Under the pieces are notes generated by a model. That model searched no databases. It worked only from the letters and a program-made list of their open reading frames with translations, and was not told the origin of the DNA. Made by a program: the position numbers and the translations under genes. From positions 186,001-250,000 of the forward strand of contig CAWGHZ010000004.1 of NCBI GenBank assembly GCA_963822575.1: a DNA stretch of 64,000 bases, read 5' to 3'. How positions within the stretch are numbered: the stretch's first letter is position 1; each line of letters starts with the position of its first letter. This document shows positions 7,694-16,196 of the stretch, in pieces. Origin of the DNA: CAWGHZ01 sp963822575. Its GTDB lineage: Bacteria > Pseudomonadota > Alphaproteobacteria > MPNO01 > DASWLB01.

Positions 7694-8714
7694 ATGACCA
7701 TCGACATGCACCACCACTGGATTTCCGAGGGCCTGTCCGAGGTCCTGCGCAAGCGCAGCGAGATGCCCCGCATCTACCGCATGGACGACGGGCGCGAGTT
7801 CCTGGATTCGCCGATCGCCGGCTTCCCGCTGACCGAAGGGTTCGAACTCGCCCGAGAAGCGCATCGCCGAGATGGACAAAGGCGGCGTCACGCGCGGCGT
7901 GCTGTCGATGATCGGGCTCGGCATCGAGAACATGCCGCTCGACATCTCGCTGCCGCTGCTCCGCGCCTACAACGATTCGGTGTCGGAGACCTGCCGCAAG
8001 TATCCCGACCGGTTCTCGGCGCTGGCCGCGATCCCCTACACCGACATGGACGCCGCGGTCGCCGAGTTCGAGCGGGCGATGGACCTGCCCGGCTTCGTCG
8101 GCGCCCAGCTTCCCGGCGACGGGTTCCTGTCGAAGAAGCGGGCCGAGCGCTGGCGCCCCCTGTTCGAGGCCGCCAACCGCCGTCACGCCCATTTCCTGGT
8201 GCATTACGGCAAGCAGGCGAACGATCCCGAGGCGCCGCGCCCGGACCTCTCCGACCTGCAGACGCCGCGCCGCGGCACGCTTGACATGCAGGCGCGGCTG
8301 TCGTCGGCCATGCTGACCTTCGTGATGACCGACTTCCTCAAGGATTTCCCGAACGTGTCGGTCCAGACCCACAATCTCGGCGGCAACATCCCGCTCGAGG
8401 TCGAGCGGCTCGACCACCGCCACATGATCTCGCACCCGGGCGAGGAGTTGCCGTCGGCCAAGTTCCGCAACATGAAGATGATCGTGGACTGCAATTCCTA
8501 CGGCCCGCGCGGCATCGAGCTGGCGGTCGGGGTCTACGGCGCCGACAAGATCGTCGCAGGCACCGACGGCACGCTGTTCGGCATGGAGTGGACCGAGAAG
8601 GCGCTCGACGAGGCGAACATCACCGAGGCGGAAAAGGAAATGATCCGCACCGGCAACGCGCTCCGCGTGCTCGCGCCCAACCTCGCCAAGGTCACCCGCG
8701 CTGCGGCGGAATAG
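7694..8714 (+). pseudogene. Amidohydrolase family protein (ACMSD-like), frameshifted
   Basis: The first about 53 residues (MTIDMHHHWISEGL with the HxH metal motif, to EGFEL) read in one frame. From about 7851 the rest continues one frame over (PEKRIAEMDKGGVTRGVLSM, through VHYGKQ, TDFLKDFPN, TDGTLFG). Skipping one base between 7841 and 7856 joins them into a normal amidohydrolase-2 protein of about 340 residues, the family of aminocarboxymuconate-semialdehyde decarboxylase and related metal-dependent decarboxylases and hydrolases. The long tail is fully conserved, so a single indel, perhaps in the assembly, is the simplest explanation. The substrate is unknown. Confidence 0.75.
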
Positions 8715-8740
8715 GGTCGGCAGCTTCTACCGCCCCACCT

Positions 8741-8813
8741 CGTCATTGCGAGCGAAGCGAAGCAATCCAGCGGATTTCTGGATTGCTTCGTCACTGCGCT
8801 CCTCGCAGTGACG
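8741..8813. repeat. Palindromic intergenic repeat (REP-like)
   Basis: The left arm CGTCATTGCGAGCGAAGCGA and on to AGCAATCCAG (8741-8770) is mirrored by CTGGATTGCTTCGTCACTGC and on to CGCAGTGACG (8779-8813), with partial complementarity. This class of CGTCATTGCGAG / CAATCCAG palindrome is scattered through many alphaproteobacterial genomes. It lies between the amidohydrolase and beta-propeller genes, and could act as a transcript-end or RNA-stability element. Confidence 0.65.
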
Positions 8814-8838
8814 GTGGCCGATCGAACGGGAGAGGGTC

Positions 8839-9804
8839 ATGGAAGGGACGCCGAACGCGCGGCAGACGCTGCTGGTCACCGTCCGGGATTCGATCAGCCT
8901 TTGCGCCATCGACCTGGAGACGGCCGAGACGGTCGGCATCGCCAAGACCGGGGAGGAGGGCGTCGCCAAGCCGCACGAGTTCGCGGTCACCAAGGACGGC
9001 AAGACCGCCTTCACCTCGATCTATGGCAACCGGGGGTACGGAACCAACGACAAGCCGGGCAAAGCGCTCGGCGTCGTCGACCTCGAAACCATGACGACGG
9101 TGGGCACGGTCGACCTCGACCTCTACCGCGCGCCGCACGGCATGGACACCGACCGCGATGGCATGATCTGGGTGACGGCGGAGGTCAATCGCTGCGCGCT
9201 GGTTATCGACCCGGAGACGCGCCGCATCGCGCGTTCGGTGTGGATGGAGGCGCCCGTGCATTTCATCGCCCAGTCGAGGGACCGCGCGCGGATGTACTTC
9301 TCGCACAAGGAGGTGCCGTTCGTGTCGGTCGTGGACGTGGGCGAGAAGCGCGTGACGGGCCGCATCCCGCTTCCGATCGGCTCACAGTCGCTCTCCATCT
9401 CGCCCGACGACAAGCGCGTCTATATCGGCGACTTCAACAGGCCGCTGCTGCACGTCGCCGACGCCGCGACCAAACAGGTGATCGAGACCGTGCCGCTCCA
9501 CGCCGTGCCGGGCTGGCCCTACGCGACGCCGGATGGCAAGTACGTGATCGTCACCACCTACGACGAGCCGAACGACCGCGGCTATGTCGAGATCCTCGAC
9601 GCGCACGACCTCTCCAAAGCGCGAACGATTGAGATGGGAGCCGAGCCGTTCCACGCGCTGGCCGCCGGCGACGGGCGGCACCTCTACGTCGCGCTGGGCG
9701 ACGGGCGGATTCCCAAGATCGACCTCGAGCGCGCCGCCATCGCCGATGATCGCATGCGCGCCAACGGCACCGGCGCCGAGAAGCTGATGATCGTCCCACG
9801 CTAG
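8839..9804 (+). CDS. YncE/YVTN-type beta-propeller protein
   Basis: A 321-residue protein built of repeated beta-propeller blades with recurring patterns such as VVDLETMTTVG, LVIDPETRRIA, SISPDDKRVYIGD and ATPDGKYVIV. There is no signal peptide, so it is probably cytoplasmic, unlike exported YncE. An in-frame ribosome site GGGAGAGGG precedes ATG 8839. Similar proteins serve as lactonases or binding scaffolds; no specific role can be given. It stands alone between a palindromic repeat and the riboswitch-controlled metZ. Confidence 0.65.
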   Translation: MEGTPNARQTLLVTVRDSISLCAIDLETAETVGIAKTGEEGVAKPHEFAVTKDGKTAFTSIYGNRGYGTNDKPGKALGVVDLETMTTVGTVDLDLYRAPHGMDTDRDGMIWVTAEVNRCALVIDPETRRIARSVWMEAPVHFIAQSRDRARMYFSHKEVPFVSVVDVGEKRVTGRIPLPIGSQSLSISPDDKRVYIGDFNRPLLHVADAATKQVIETVPLHAVPGWPYATPDGKYVIVTTYDEPNDRGYVEILDAHDLSKARTIEMGAEPFHALAAGDGRHLYVALGDGRIPKIDLERAAIADDRMRANGTGAEKLMIVPR

Positions 9805-9821
9805 GTGCTTCGCCGCGGCGC

Positions 9822-9850
9822 TTGACGGGCGCAGCAGGCGGACGTATCAA
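9822..9850 (+). promoter_or_regulatory. Candidate promoter of the metZ riboswitch transcript
   Basis: TTGACG (9822-9827) and TATCAA (9845-9850) are 17 bases apart. Transcription would begin at about 9857, right at the 5' edge of the SAM-II aptamer. Confidence 0.5.
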
Positions 9851-9856
9851 TTCCGC

Positions 9857-9918
9857 CACGTGGTGATTTGAGCCGACCGGCTTGCGGCCACGTTAAATCA
9901 ATCGCTAAAAGGTCGGGG
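9857..9918 (+). promoter_or_regulatory. SAM-II riboswitch
   Basis: The SAM-II architecture can be built base by base. P1 pairs CGTGG (9859-9863) with CCACG (9888-9892). The pseudoknot P2 pairs CCGACC (9873-9878) in the loop with GGTCGG (9911-9916). The conserved TGATTTG and GCTAAAAGG elements are both present. SAM-II aptamers in Alphaproteobacteria sit before methionine genes and hide the ribosome site when S-adenosylmethionine is bound. The metZ ATG follows about 70 bases downstream. Confidence 0.9.
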
Positions 9919-9987
9919 GCGCGCGTGGACCCTGGCCGTTCGGTCGGGGTCTTTTCGTTTGCGGCGCGCGCGTCGCGGGGAGGCAAC

Positions 9988-11190
9988 ATGACGCGATCCT
10001 ACACACGGGACCAGGCGGCCAAGTGGCGGCCGCAGACGCGGCTGGTGCGCGGCGGGCTCTTGCGCTCAGAGTTCGAGGAGATGGACGAGGCCATCTTCAT
10101 GACCTCGGGCTACGTCTATTCCTCCGCCGCCGAGGCCGAAGCCGCCTTCAAGAACCAGATCGAGCGGTTCATGTATTCGCGCTATGCGAATCCGACGGTC
10201 GCGATGTTCGAGGAGCGCATGTGCCTTCTGGAGGGTGCCGAGGCGTGCCGCGCCACCGCGTCGGGCATGGCGGCGGTGTTCGCGTCGCTTGCCTGCCAGG
10301 TGCGCGCGGGCGACCGGGTGGTCGCCTCGCGCGCTTTGTTCGGCTCGTGCCTCTTCATCATCACCGAGATATTGCCGCGCTGGGGCGTCGAGCCGGTGCT
10401 GGTCGACGGCACCGACAACGACGCCTGGAAGACGGCGCTATCGAAGAAGACTACGGCGGTGTTCCTGGAAACGCCGTCCAACCCGACGCTTGAGATCATC
10501 GATCTCAAGACGGTGTGCGAGCTCGCCCACGCGGCGGGCGCGACGGTGGTGGTCGACAACGTGTTCGCGACCCCTGTCCTGCAGAAGCCGCTGCAATTCG
10601 GCGCGGACGTGGTGGCATACTCGGCCACCAAGCATATCGACGGGCAGGGGCGCGCCATGGGCGGGGCGGTGCTCGGCACCAAGAAATTCGTCAACGACGT
10701 GTTGCAGCCGTTCTACCGCCACACCGGCCCGTCGATGAGCCCGTTCAACGCCTGGGTGATGCTCAAGGGGCTGGAGACGCTCGACCTCCGGATGCAGCGC
10801 CACTGCGCCAATGCGCGCACCATGGCCGAATTTCTCGGGACGCTCGACGGCATCACCAACGTGCGCTATCCAGGTCTCGCCTCGCACCCGCAGCACAACC
10901 TGGCGCGCACCCAGATGTCGGATTTCGGCTCGGTGGTCACGTTCGTGGTCGAGGGCGGCAAGCAGCGCACCTTCAAGTTCATGGACTCCCTGCGGTGCAT
11001 CGACATCGCCAACAATCTTGGCGACGCCAAGTCGATCGTCACCCACCCGGGCACCACCACCCACCAGCGCCTCAAGCCCGAGGAGCGCCAGGCGATCGGC
11101 ATCCTCGACGGCACCATCCGGCTCTCGGTCGGGCTCGAGGACCCCGAGGACCTCAAGGAGGACATCGTCCAGGCCCTCAAGGGGGTGTAG
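9988..11190 (+). CDS. metZ: O-succinylhomoserine sulfhydrylase
   Basis: A 400-residue PLP enzyme of the Cys/Met metabolism family that makes homocysteine from O-succinylhomoserine and sulfide. The Schiff-base lysine is Lys215 in SATKHIDGQG, and MYSRYANPT, ETPSNPTLEI and HPGTTTHQRL are family landmarks. ATG 9988 has a GGGGAGG ribosome site, and an upstream in-frame TTG lies inside the riboswitch and is rejected. The SAM-II riboswitch implies repression when S-adenosylmethionine is abundant. Cystathionine gamma-synthase is a less likely alternative. Confidence 0.92.
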   Translation: MTRSYTRDQAAKWRPQTRLVRGGLLRSEFEEMDEAIFMTSGYVYSSAAEAEAAFKNQIERFMYSRYANPTVAMFEERMCLLEGAEACRATASGMAAVFASLACQVRAGDRVVASRALFGSCLFIITEILPRWGVEPVLVDGTDNDAWKTALSKKTTAVFLETPSNPTLEIIDLKTVCELAHAAGATVVVDNVFATPVLQKPLQFGADVVAYSATKHIDGQGRAMGGAVLGTKKFVNDVLQPFYRHTGPSMSPFNAWVMLKGLETLDLRMQRHCANARTMAEFLGTLDGITNVRYPGLASHPQHNLARTQMSDFGSVVTFVVEGGKQRTFKFMDSLRCIDIANNLGDAKSIVTHPGTTTHQRLKPEERQAIGILDGTIRLSVGLEDPEDLKEDIVQALKGV

Positions 11191-11266
11191 ACGGGCGGTT
11201 TCCCGCCGCTTTGACCGGCGGCCGGGGCAGGATTATCCTCGCGCCCCGGGGGAACCGAGGCGGACC

Positions 11267-11659
11267 ATGTACTCAGAAACCACGCGCGCGATCTGCATCA
11301 CCGTGGAGCCGATCTACCTGGAAGACCAGTCGTCGCCGGACCGCAACCACTACGTCTGGGCCTACAAGGTCAAGATCGCCAACGAGGGGACCGAGACGGT
11401 GCGGCTCCTCAACCGGCATTGGAAGATCACGGACTCGCGCGGCCACATGCAGGAGGTGATGGGCGCCGGGGTGGTGGGCGAGCAACCGACGCTGCGCGCC
11501 GGGGAGTCGTTCGAATACACCTCGGGCACGCCGCTGCCCACGCCGTCGGGCATCATGGTCGGCTCCTACGAGATGGAGTTGGCGACCGGCGAGCGGTTCG
11601 CCGTGCGGATTCCGGCCTTCTCGCTCGACAGCCCGCACGAAACACGCAGGATCAACTGA
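11267..11659 (+). CDS. apaG: ApaG-family protein
   Basis: A 130-residue single-domain beta-sandwich protein (ICITVEPIYLEDQSSPDRNHYVWAY in part, then RLLNRHWKI, GVVGEQP, FEYTSGTPLPTPSG and GSYEM). These segments cover the whole ApaG/DUF525 fold. ApaG is linked to magnesium and cobalt resistance or Ap4A metabolism in enterobacteria and its biochemical role is unresolved. Position after metZ is common in Alphaproteobacteria. A GC-rich hairpin follows the gene. Confidence 0.93.
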   Translation: MYSETTRAICITVEPIYLEDQSSPDRNHYVWAYKVKIANEGTETVRLLNRHWKITDSRGHMQEVMGAGVVGEQPTLRAGESFEYTSGTPLPTPSGIMVGSYEMELATGERFAVRIPAFSLDSPHETRRIN

Positions 11660-11675
11660 GCGGGGCGGAATCGGT

Positions 11676-11706
11676 GGGGGCGCCTTGCGGATTCGCCAAG
11701 GCCCCC
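11676..11706 (+). terminator. Hairpin terminator after apaG
   Basis: GGGGG and GCCTTG on the left pair with CAAGGC and CCCCC on the right around a CGGATTCGC-type loop. It lies 16 bases beyond the apaG stop and has no strong T run, so termination efficiency is uncertain. Confidence 0.5.
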
Positions 11707-11710
11707 TCCC

Positions 11711-11738
11711 TTGACAGGTCCGCCCAAGCCCATTAAGT
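11711..11738 (+). promoter_or_regulatory. Candidate folE promoter
   Basis: TTGACA (11711-11716) and TTAAGT (11733-11738) are 16 bases apart, about 43 bases before the GTG start of folE. Confidence 0.45.
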
Positions 11739-11780
11739 CCGGCCCATCCGCCCCGCCCGGGACCCAACGGAGGATTCTTC

Positions 11781-12416
11781 GTGGCAAGCTCGAAATCGGC
11801 CGATCTCGCCGATCGCGCCAAGTCGCGCCCGTCGGCGGCGGAGGCGCAGGAGGCCGTGCGCACCCTCATCCGCTGGGCGGGCGACGATCCCGCCCGCGAA
11901 GGGCTTCTGGAGACGCCGGACCGGGTCGTGCGCGCGTTCGAGGAATGGTTCGCCGGCTACAAGGAAGACCCGGCCGAGCTCCTGTCGAAGACGTTCGAGG
12001 AAATGAACGGCTACGACGAGTTGGTGATCCTGCGCAACATCCGCTTCGAATCCCATTGCGAGCACCATCTGGCCCCGATCATCGGCCAGGCCCACATCGC
12101 CTATCTGCCGTCCAAGCGCGTGGTCGGTATCTCCAAACTGGTGCGGCTGGTCGAGGTGTTCGCCAAGCGCCTGCAGATCCAGGAAAAGATGACCTCGCAG
12201 ATCGCGCAGACCATCAACGACGTCATGCAGCCGCGCGGTGTCGGCGTGGTGATCGAGGCCTCGCACGAATGCATGTCGACGCGCGGCGTGCACAAGCCGG
12301 GCCTGACCATGGTGACCAGCGAGATGATCGGCGCGCTGCGCGACGATCCCACCACAAGGCGCGAGTTCCTAGCCATGATCGGCAACCCGACCTCGGGCGT
12401 CGGCCACCAGGCCTGA
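11781..12416 (+). CDS. folE: GTP cyclohydrolase I
   Basis: A 211-residue enzyme that opens GTP to 7,8-dihydroneopterin triphosphate, the first step of folate and queuosine precursor synthesis. The zinc ligands are Cys93 and His96 in SHCEHHLAP and Cys164 in SHECMSTRG. SKLVRLVEVFAKRLQIQE is the classic signature. The start is GTG 11781 with GGAGGA at 11769-11774. No other folate gene is adjacent. Confidence 0.96.
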   Translation: MASSKSADLADRAKSRPSAAEAQEAVRTLIRWAGDDPAREGLLETPDRVVRAFEEWFAGYKEDPAELLSKTFEEMNGYDELVILRNIRFESHCEHHLAPIIGQAHIAYLPSKRVVGISKLVRLVEVFAKRLQIQEKMTSQIAQTINDVMQPRGVGVVIEASHECMSTRGVHKPGLTMVTSEMIGALRDDPTTRREFLAMIGNPTSGVGHQA

Positions 12417-12465
12417 GGCGCCTCGCCGCAGGGCCGTGCCCAAGCCCCTTTGCCGCGGAATTTCA

Positions 12466-12493
12466 TTCACCTGTGATGCGCGGAGCCTATATG
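12466..12493 (+). promoter_or_regulatory. Candidate promoter of the TPR lipoprotein/ispE operon
   Basis: TTCACC (12466-12471) and TATATG (12488-12493) are separated by 16 bases, about 48 bases before the start codon. Confidence 0.35.
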
Positions 12494-12540
12494 ATGGCGG
12501 CCGTTCGCCCGAGGGCGCCACAATCGGAAACCGACCCGGC

Positions 12541-14373
12541 ATGATGGACCCACGCCCGCCCCGTTTGCTGGGGCCGGCCGAAGTGCGCCGCCGCCCGTTG
12601 CGCCGCACCTGGACGCTTGCGCTGGTCGCCCTGCTGGGCGCCTGCACCGCCGGCTCGGGCGCCGGGGCGTCCGACGACCCGCCTGGGCCGGGCATCGCGG
12701 CCGACGCCGCCGCCCGCGTCGGGTCCGACGGGCCGCACCGCTCCGACAAGGACCGGATCGGCGCCTCGCCGGCCGGCAATTACCTGGCCGGGCTCCATGC
12801 CACCAGCATGCGCGACTTCGACGCCGCCGCCGACTACATGTCGAAGGCGCTGGCGGAGAACCCGACGAACCCGATCCTGATGCGCCAGGCCTACCGGCTG
12901 CGGCTCGCCAACGGCGAGATCGCGTCGTCCCGGAAGCTGGCCGAACGCATCGTCGCCGCCGACAAGACGGCGCCCCTCGCCAATCTCGGCCTCGTCGTCG
13001 AGGACGCCAAGGCGGGCCGCTTCGCAGCCGCCGAGAAGCGCCTCGCGGGTGTCCCGGTGCAGGGGCTCAACAGCTTCTTCGTGCCGCTCTTGCGCGCCTG
13101 GACGCTGGCGGGCCTCAAGCGCTACGACCAGGCGGCCGCCGCCCTCGGGCCGATGTCGGCGCTCTCCGGCTTCGCCGTGCTGCGCGACCTGCACATGGGG
13201 CTGATCGAGGACTTGGCCGGCAAGAAGCAGGCCGCGATCAAGAGCCTCGAGCAGGCCGACAAGGAGAACAACCAGTCGGCGCTGCGGGTCGTCCAGGCGC
13301 TCGGCTCGCTCTACGAGCGCACCGGCCAGCCGGAAAAGGCGCGCGCGCTCTACCATAAATATATCGTCGAGAACCCGGATTCGGTGGTGCTCGAGCCCGC
13401 GCTCGTTCGCCTCGACAAGGGCGGCAAGGCCAGGCCCGTCGTCACCTCGGCGAGCCAGGGGATGGCCGAGGCGCTGCTCAATATCGGCGGCACGTTGTCG
13501 GGCGGCAACACGGGCGAACTGGCGATGATCTGCGGCCGGCTCGCCCTCTATTTGCGGCCCGAGCTCGGGCTCGCCCGGATGCTTGTCGCCGGCGTGCTCG
13601 AGTCCGATGGGCGCGAGGCCGAGGCCAACGCACAGTACCAGAAGGTGCCGCGCGCCTCACCGCTCTCCTGGCTCGCGCGGCTGCGCGAGGCGGCGAACCT
13701 CGACGATATGGGCGAGACCGACAAGGCCATCGACCGGCTCAAGGCGATGGCGGCCGAGAAGCCCGAACGGACCGACGCGCTGATCAACCTCGGCGACCTG
13801 CTGCGCACGCACAAGCGGTTCGACCAGGCCGTTGCGGCCTACGACCAGGCGGTCAAGCGCCTCGGCGACGTGACGCCGCGCTACTGGAGCCTGATGTATT
13901 CGCGCGGCATCGCGCTCGAGCGCGCCGGCCATTGGGACCGCGCCGAGAAGGATTTGGAGGAGGCGCTGAAGCTCAGCCCCGACCAGCCCTATGTGCTCAA
14001 CTATCTGGGCTATTCCTGGGTCGACAAGGGCCAGCATTTGGCGCGCGCGCGCCACATGATCGAAAAGGCGGTGGAGCTGCGCCCGACGGACGGCTACATC
14101 GTCGACTCGCTCGGCTGGCTCTACTACCGCACCGGTCAGTACAAGGACGCGGTCGACCAGCTCGAGCGCGCGGTCGAGCTGAAGCCCGAGGATCCGGTGA
14201 TCAACGATCATCTCGGCGACGCCTACTGGCGCGTCGGGCGCACGGCCGAGGCGCGCTACCAGTGGCAGCGCGCTCTCGGCCTCGAGCCCGATACCGACCT
14301 CGCCTCGGAGCTCCGCGCCAAGCTGGTCAAGGGCCTCGCCGCGGCCGAGCCGCTCAAGCGGAACGGCACCTGA
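12541..14373 (+). CDS. TPR-repeat lipoprotein
   Basis: A 610-residue protein with a basic leader, a hydrophobic stretch (TLALVALLGAC) and a lipobox with the lipidated Cys35, so it is probably anchored in the outer membrane facing the periplasm. From about 80 it is made of tetratricopeptide repeats. The last ones are the most regular (AVELRPTDGYIVDSLGWLYY, AVELKPEDPVINDHLGDAYW). Alphaproteobacterial genes of this type regularly sit before ispE, as here. A scaffold or complex-assembly role is likely. The ATG pair at 12541 is the first start that keeps a proper lipoprotein leader. Confidence 0.85.
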   Translation: MMDPRPPRLLGPAEVRRRPLRRTWTLALVALLGACTAGSGAGASDDPPGPGIAADAAARVGSDGPHRSDKDRIGASPAGNYLAGLHATSMRDFDAAADYMSKALAENPTNPILMRQAYRLRLANGEIASSRKLAERIVAADKTAPLANLGLVVEDAKAGRFAAAEKRLAGVPVQGLNSFFVPLLRAWTLAGLKRYDQAAAALGPMSALSGFAVLRDLHMGLIEDLAGKKQAAIKSLEQADKENNQSALRVVQALGSLYERTGQPEKARALYHKYIVENPDSVVLEPALVRLDKGGKARPVVTSASQGMAEALLNIGGTLSGGNTGELAMICGRLALYLRPELGLARMLVAGVLESDGREAEANAQYQKVPRASPLSWLARLREAANLDDMGETDKAIDRLKAMAAEKPERTDALINLGDLLRTHKRFDQAVAAYDQAVKRLGDVTPRYWSLMYSRGIALERAGHWDRAEKDLEEALKLSPDQPYVLNYLGYSWVDKGQHLARARHMIEKAVELRPTDGYIVDSLGWLYYRTGQYKDAVDQLERAVELKPEDPVINDHLGDAYWRVGRTAEARYQWQRALGLEPDTDLASELRAKLVKGLAAAEPLKRNGT

Positions 14374-15245
14374 CCGGCGCACCGGCCAAGATCAACCTCG
14401 CCCTGGAGATCGTCGGCAGGCGCGCCGACGGCTATCACCTGCTCGAAAGCCTGATCGCCTTCGCCTCGGTCGGCGACACGCTCAGCTTCGCCGAAGCCGA
14501 CGATTTGTCCCTGACGCTCGAGGGGCCGTTCGCCGCGCCCCTCGCCGGCACCGACAACCTCGTGCTGCGCGCCGCCCGTGCGCTCGCCGCGGAAGCGGGA
14601 ATCGTGCCGCGCGCGCGGATCGTTCTTGGGAAGCGCCTGCCTGTCGCCTCGGGCATCGGCGGGGGATCGGCCGACGCCGCCGCCGCGCTCGAGGGGCTCG
14701 CCCGGCTCTGGAAGGTTTCGCCGGACGCGGCCGACCTTGCCGCCATCGGGACGCGGCTCGGCGCCGACGTGCCGGTCTGCCTCTACGGTGCGCCGGCTCT
14801 GGTGTCCGGCGTGGGCGAAATCATCCGCCCCGCACCCGCCCTGCCGCCGGCGCACCTCGTCCTCGCCAACCCGCTGCGGCCTGTCGAGACACGCGCGGTG
14901 TTCGCCGCGCGGACCGGACCGTTCGCGACCCCGGCGCCGTTCGATGCGGCCCCGCACGACGCGCGCGAGCTCGCCCGCCTGCTGGCTGGGCGCGAGAACG
15001 GCCTGGCCGCGGCGGCCGTGAAGGTCGAGCCGGTCATCGCTGAAGTGCTGGCCGCGCTCGCCGGTCTGCCGGGCAGCCTCCTTGCGCGCCTTTCCGGAAG
15101 CGGCGCGACGGGGTTCGCGATCTTCCCCGATGAAGCCGCCGCGGCAGCCGCCGCGACCCGCCTCGCCGCCGCCCGGCCGGGGTGGTGGGTGCGCGCCTGC
15201 CGCCTCCTCGCGCCGGGGGAGGAACTGCCGGCGAACGGGGCCTGA
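14370..15245 (+). CDS. ispE: 4-diphosphocytidyl-2-C-methyl-D-erythritol kinase
   Basis: A 291-residue GHMP kinase of the MEP isoprenoid pathway. APAKINLALEIVGRRADGYH near the start and the ATP loop PVASGIGGGSADAAAA at 91-106 identify it. The reading frame has no ATG, GTG or TTG upstream of the conserved APAKINL. The only suitable codon is CTG 14370, which overlaps the stop of the TPR gene as CTGA, parallel to the usual ATGA coupling. A true CTG start or a base error (ATGA to CTGA) are both possible. The gene ends three bases from the convergent response regulator. Confidence 0.9.
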   Translation: MTGAPAKINLALEIVGRRADGYHLLESLIAFASVGDTLSFAEADDLSLTLEGPFAAPLAGTDNLVLRAARALAAEAGIVPRARIVLGKRLPVASGIGGGSADAAAALEGLARLWKVSPDAADLAAIGTRLGADVPVCLYGAPALVSGVGEIIRPAPALPPAHLVLANPLRPVETRAVFAARTGPFATPAPFDAAPHDARELARLLAGRENGLAAAAVKVEPVIAEVLAALAGLPGSLLARLSGSGATGFAIFPDEAAAAAAATRLAAARPGWWVRACRLLAPGEELPANGA

Positions 15246-15248
15246 CCA

Positions 15249-16079
15249 CTACCTCCGCGTTACCGCGGCGGCGAACAGGTAGCCCACCCCGCGGACGGAG
15301 CGGATCAGCGTCGGGTTCTTCGGGTCGGGCTCGATCTTGCGCCGCAGCCGCGCGACCTGGGTGTCGACCGAGCGGTCCATCGCCTCCCACTGGCGTCCCT
15401 TGGCGAGGTCCATCAGCGTGTCGCGGTCGAGCACCCGTCCAGCGTGCTCGGCAAAGGCGAGCAGCATGTTGAACTCCCCCGTCGTCAGTGCCACCTCGGC
15501 GCCGTCCGGCGCGGTCAGGCTGCGCTTCGCCGGGTCGAGGGCGAACGCCGCAAATTCCAGCGTCCCGGCCGGATCGGGGAGGCCTGGCGCCGAGGCCGCG
15601 GCGGCGGCCGGCGCGGCGGCGCGGGCCGGACCGCGCGTCCGGCGCAGCACGCTCTTGATCCGCGCCAGCACCTCGCGCAGGTGGAACGGCTTGGCCAGGT
15701 AGTCGTCGGCGCCGACCTCGAGCCCGACCACCCGGTCGACCACGTCGCTGCGCCCGGTAACAATGATGATCGCGACATCGCTTTTCGCCCGCAGCTCGGC
15801 GGCGAGCGCAAGCCCGTCCTCGCCCGGCAGGACCAGGTCGAGCAGCACCACGTCGACCGGCTCCCGGGCGAGGGAAGCCCGCATCTCGGCGCCTGAGCCC
15901 GCGCCAGTGACGGCGAGGCCCTGCTCGGCCAAATACTCGGCCAGCATGCGGCGCACCTTCGGGTCGTCGTCCACGACCAGAACGCGCGGGACATCGGCGT
16001 TCGGCGGAATCGGGATGCTCTGGGCCAGGGTCGTCTCCCGTCGCGGGTCGGCAGGTCCAGGGACCCGACTATTTGTCAC
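15249..16079 (-). CDS. OmpR-family response regulator
   Basis: A receiver domain (about 31-145, phosphorylated Asp81 in LLLDLVLPGEDG, conserved Lys in YLAKPF) is joined by an Ala-rich linker to an OmpR-type winged helix (about 175-270, ending IRSVRGVGYLF). No histidine kinase gene is adjacent. The start is uncertain. GTG 16079 has no ribosome site and lies on a row of GTCAC repeats, while CTG 16028 has GGGAG at good distance and gives MAQSIPIPPN. It diverges from a FixK-type gene with an FNR box between them. Confidence 0.88.
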   Translation of the reverse strand: MTNSRVPGPADPRRETTLAQSIPIPPNADVPRVLVVDDDPKVRRMLAEYLAEQGLAVTGAGSGAEMRASLAREPVDVVLLDLVLPGEDGLALAAELRAKSDVAIIIVTGRSDVVDRVVGLEVGADDYLAKPFHLREVLARIKSVLRRTRGPARAAAPAAAAASAPGLPDPAGTLEFAAFALDPAKRSLTAPDGAEVALTTGEFNMLLAFAEHAGRVLDRDTLMDLAKGRQWEAMDRSVDTQVARLRRKIEPDPKNPTLIRSVRGVGYLFAAAVTRR

Positions 16080-16100
16080 AAACCGTCACAGTTTGTCACG
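16073..16100. promoter_or_regulatory. Three GTCAC repeats at exact 10-bp spacing
   Basis: GTCAC occurs at 16075, 16085 and 16095 within TTTGTCACAA, ACCGTCACAG and TTTGTCACGC. Tandem half-sites one helical turn apart are how OmpR-family regulators bind DNA, so this may be the autoregulatory box of the adjacent response regulator. Confidence 0.5.
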
Positions 16101-16153
16101 CTTTGCCGCTGCTCCGGAGCCCCGCCGACATCGTCGCGTGACGGGTGCGTGGT

Positions 16154-16167
16154 TTGATCCAGGTCAA
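16154..16167. promoter_or_regulatory. FNR/FixK box
   Basis: TTGATCCAGGTCAA matches the TTGAT-N4-ATCAA consensus with one mismatch. It lies between the response regulator and the Crp/FNR-type gene, centred about 36 bases before the latter's start codon, so oxygen-linked control or autoregulation is plausible. Confidence 0.65.
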
Positions 16168-16196
16168 CCGAGATCACCCGAACAAGGACAATCCCA

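Noticed and set aside
9868..9987. TTG-initiated N-terminal extension of MetZ
   Set aside because: The extra 40 codons are the SAM-II riboswitch itself and have no ribosome site; ATG 9988 does.
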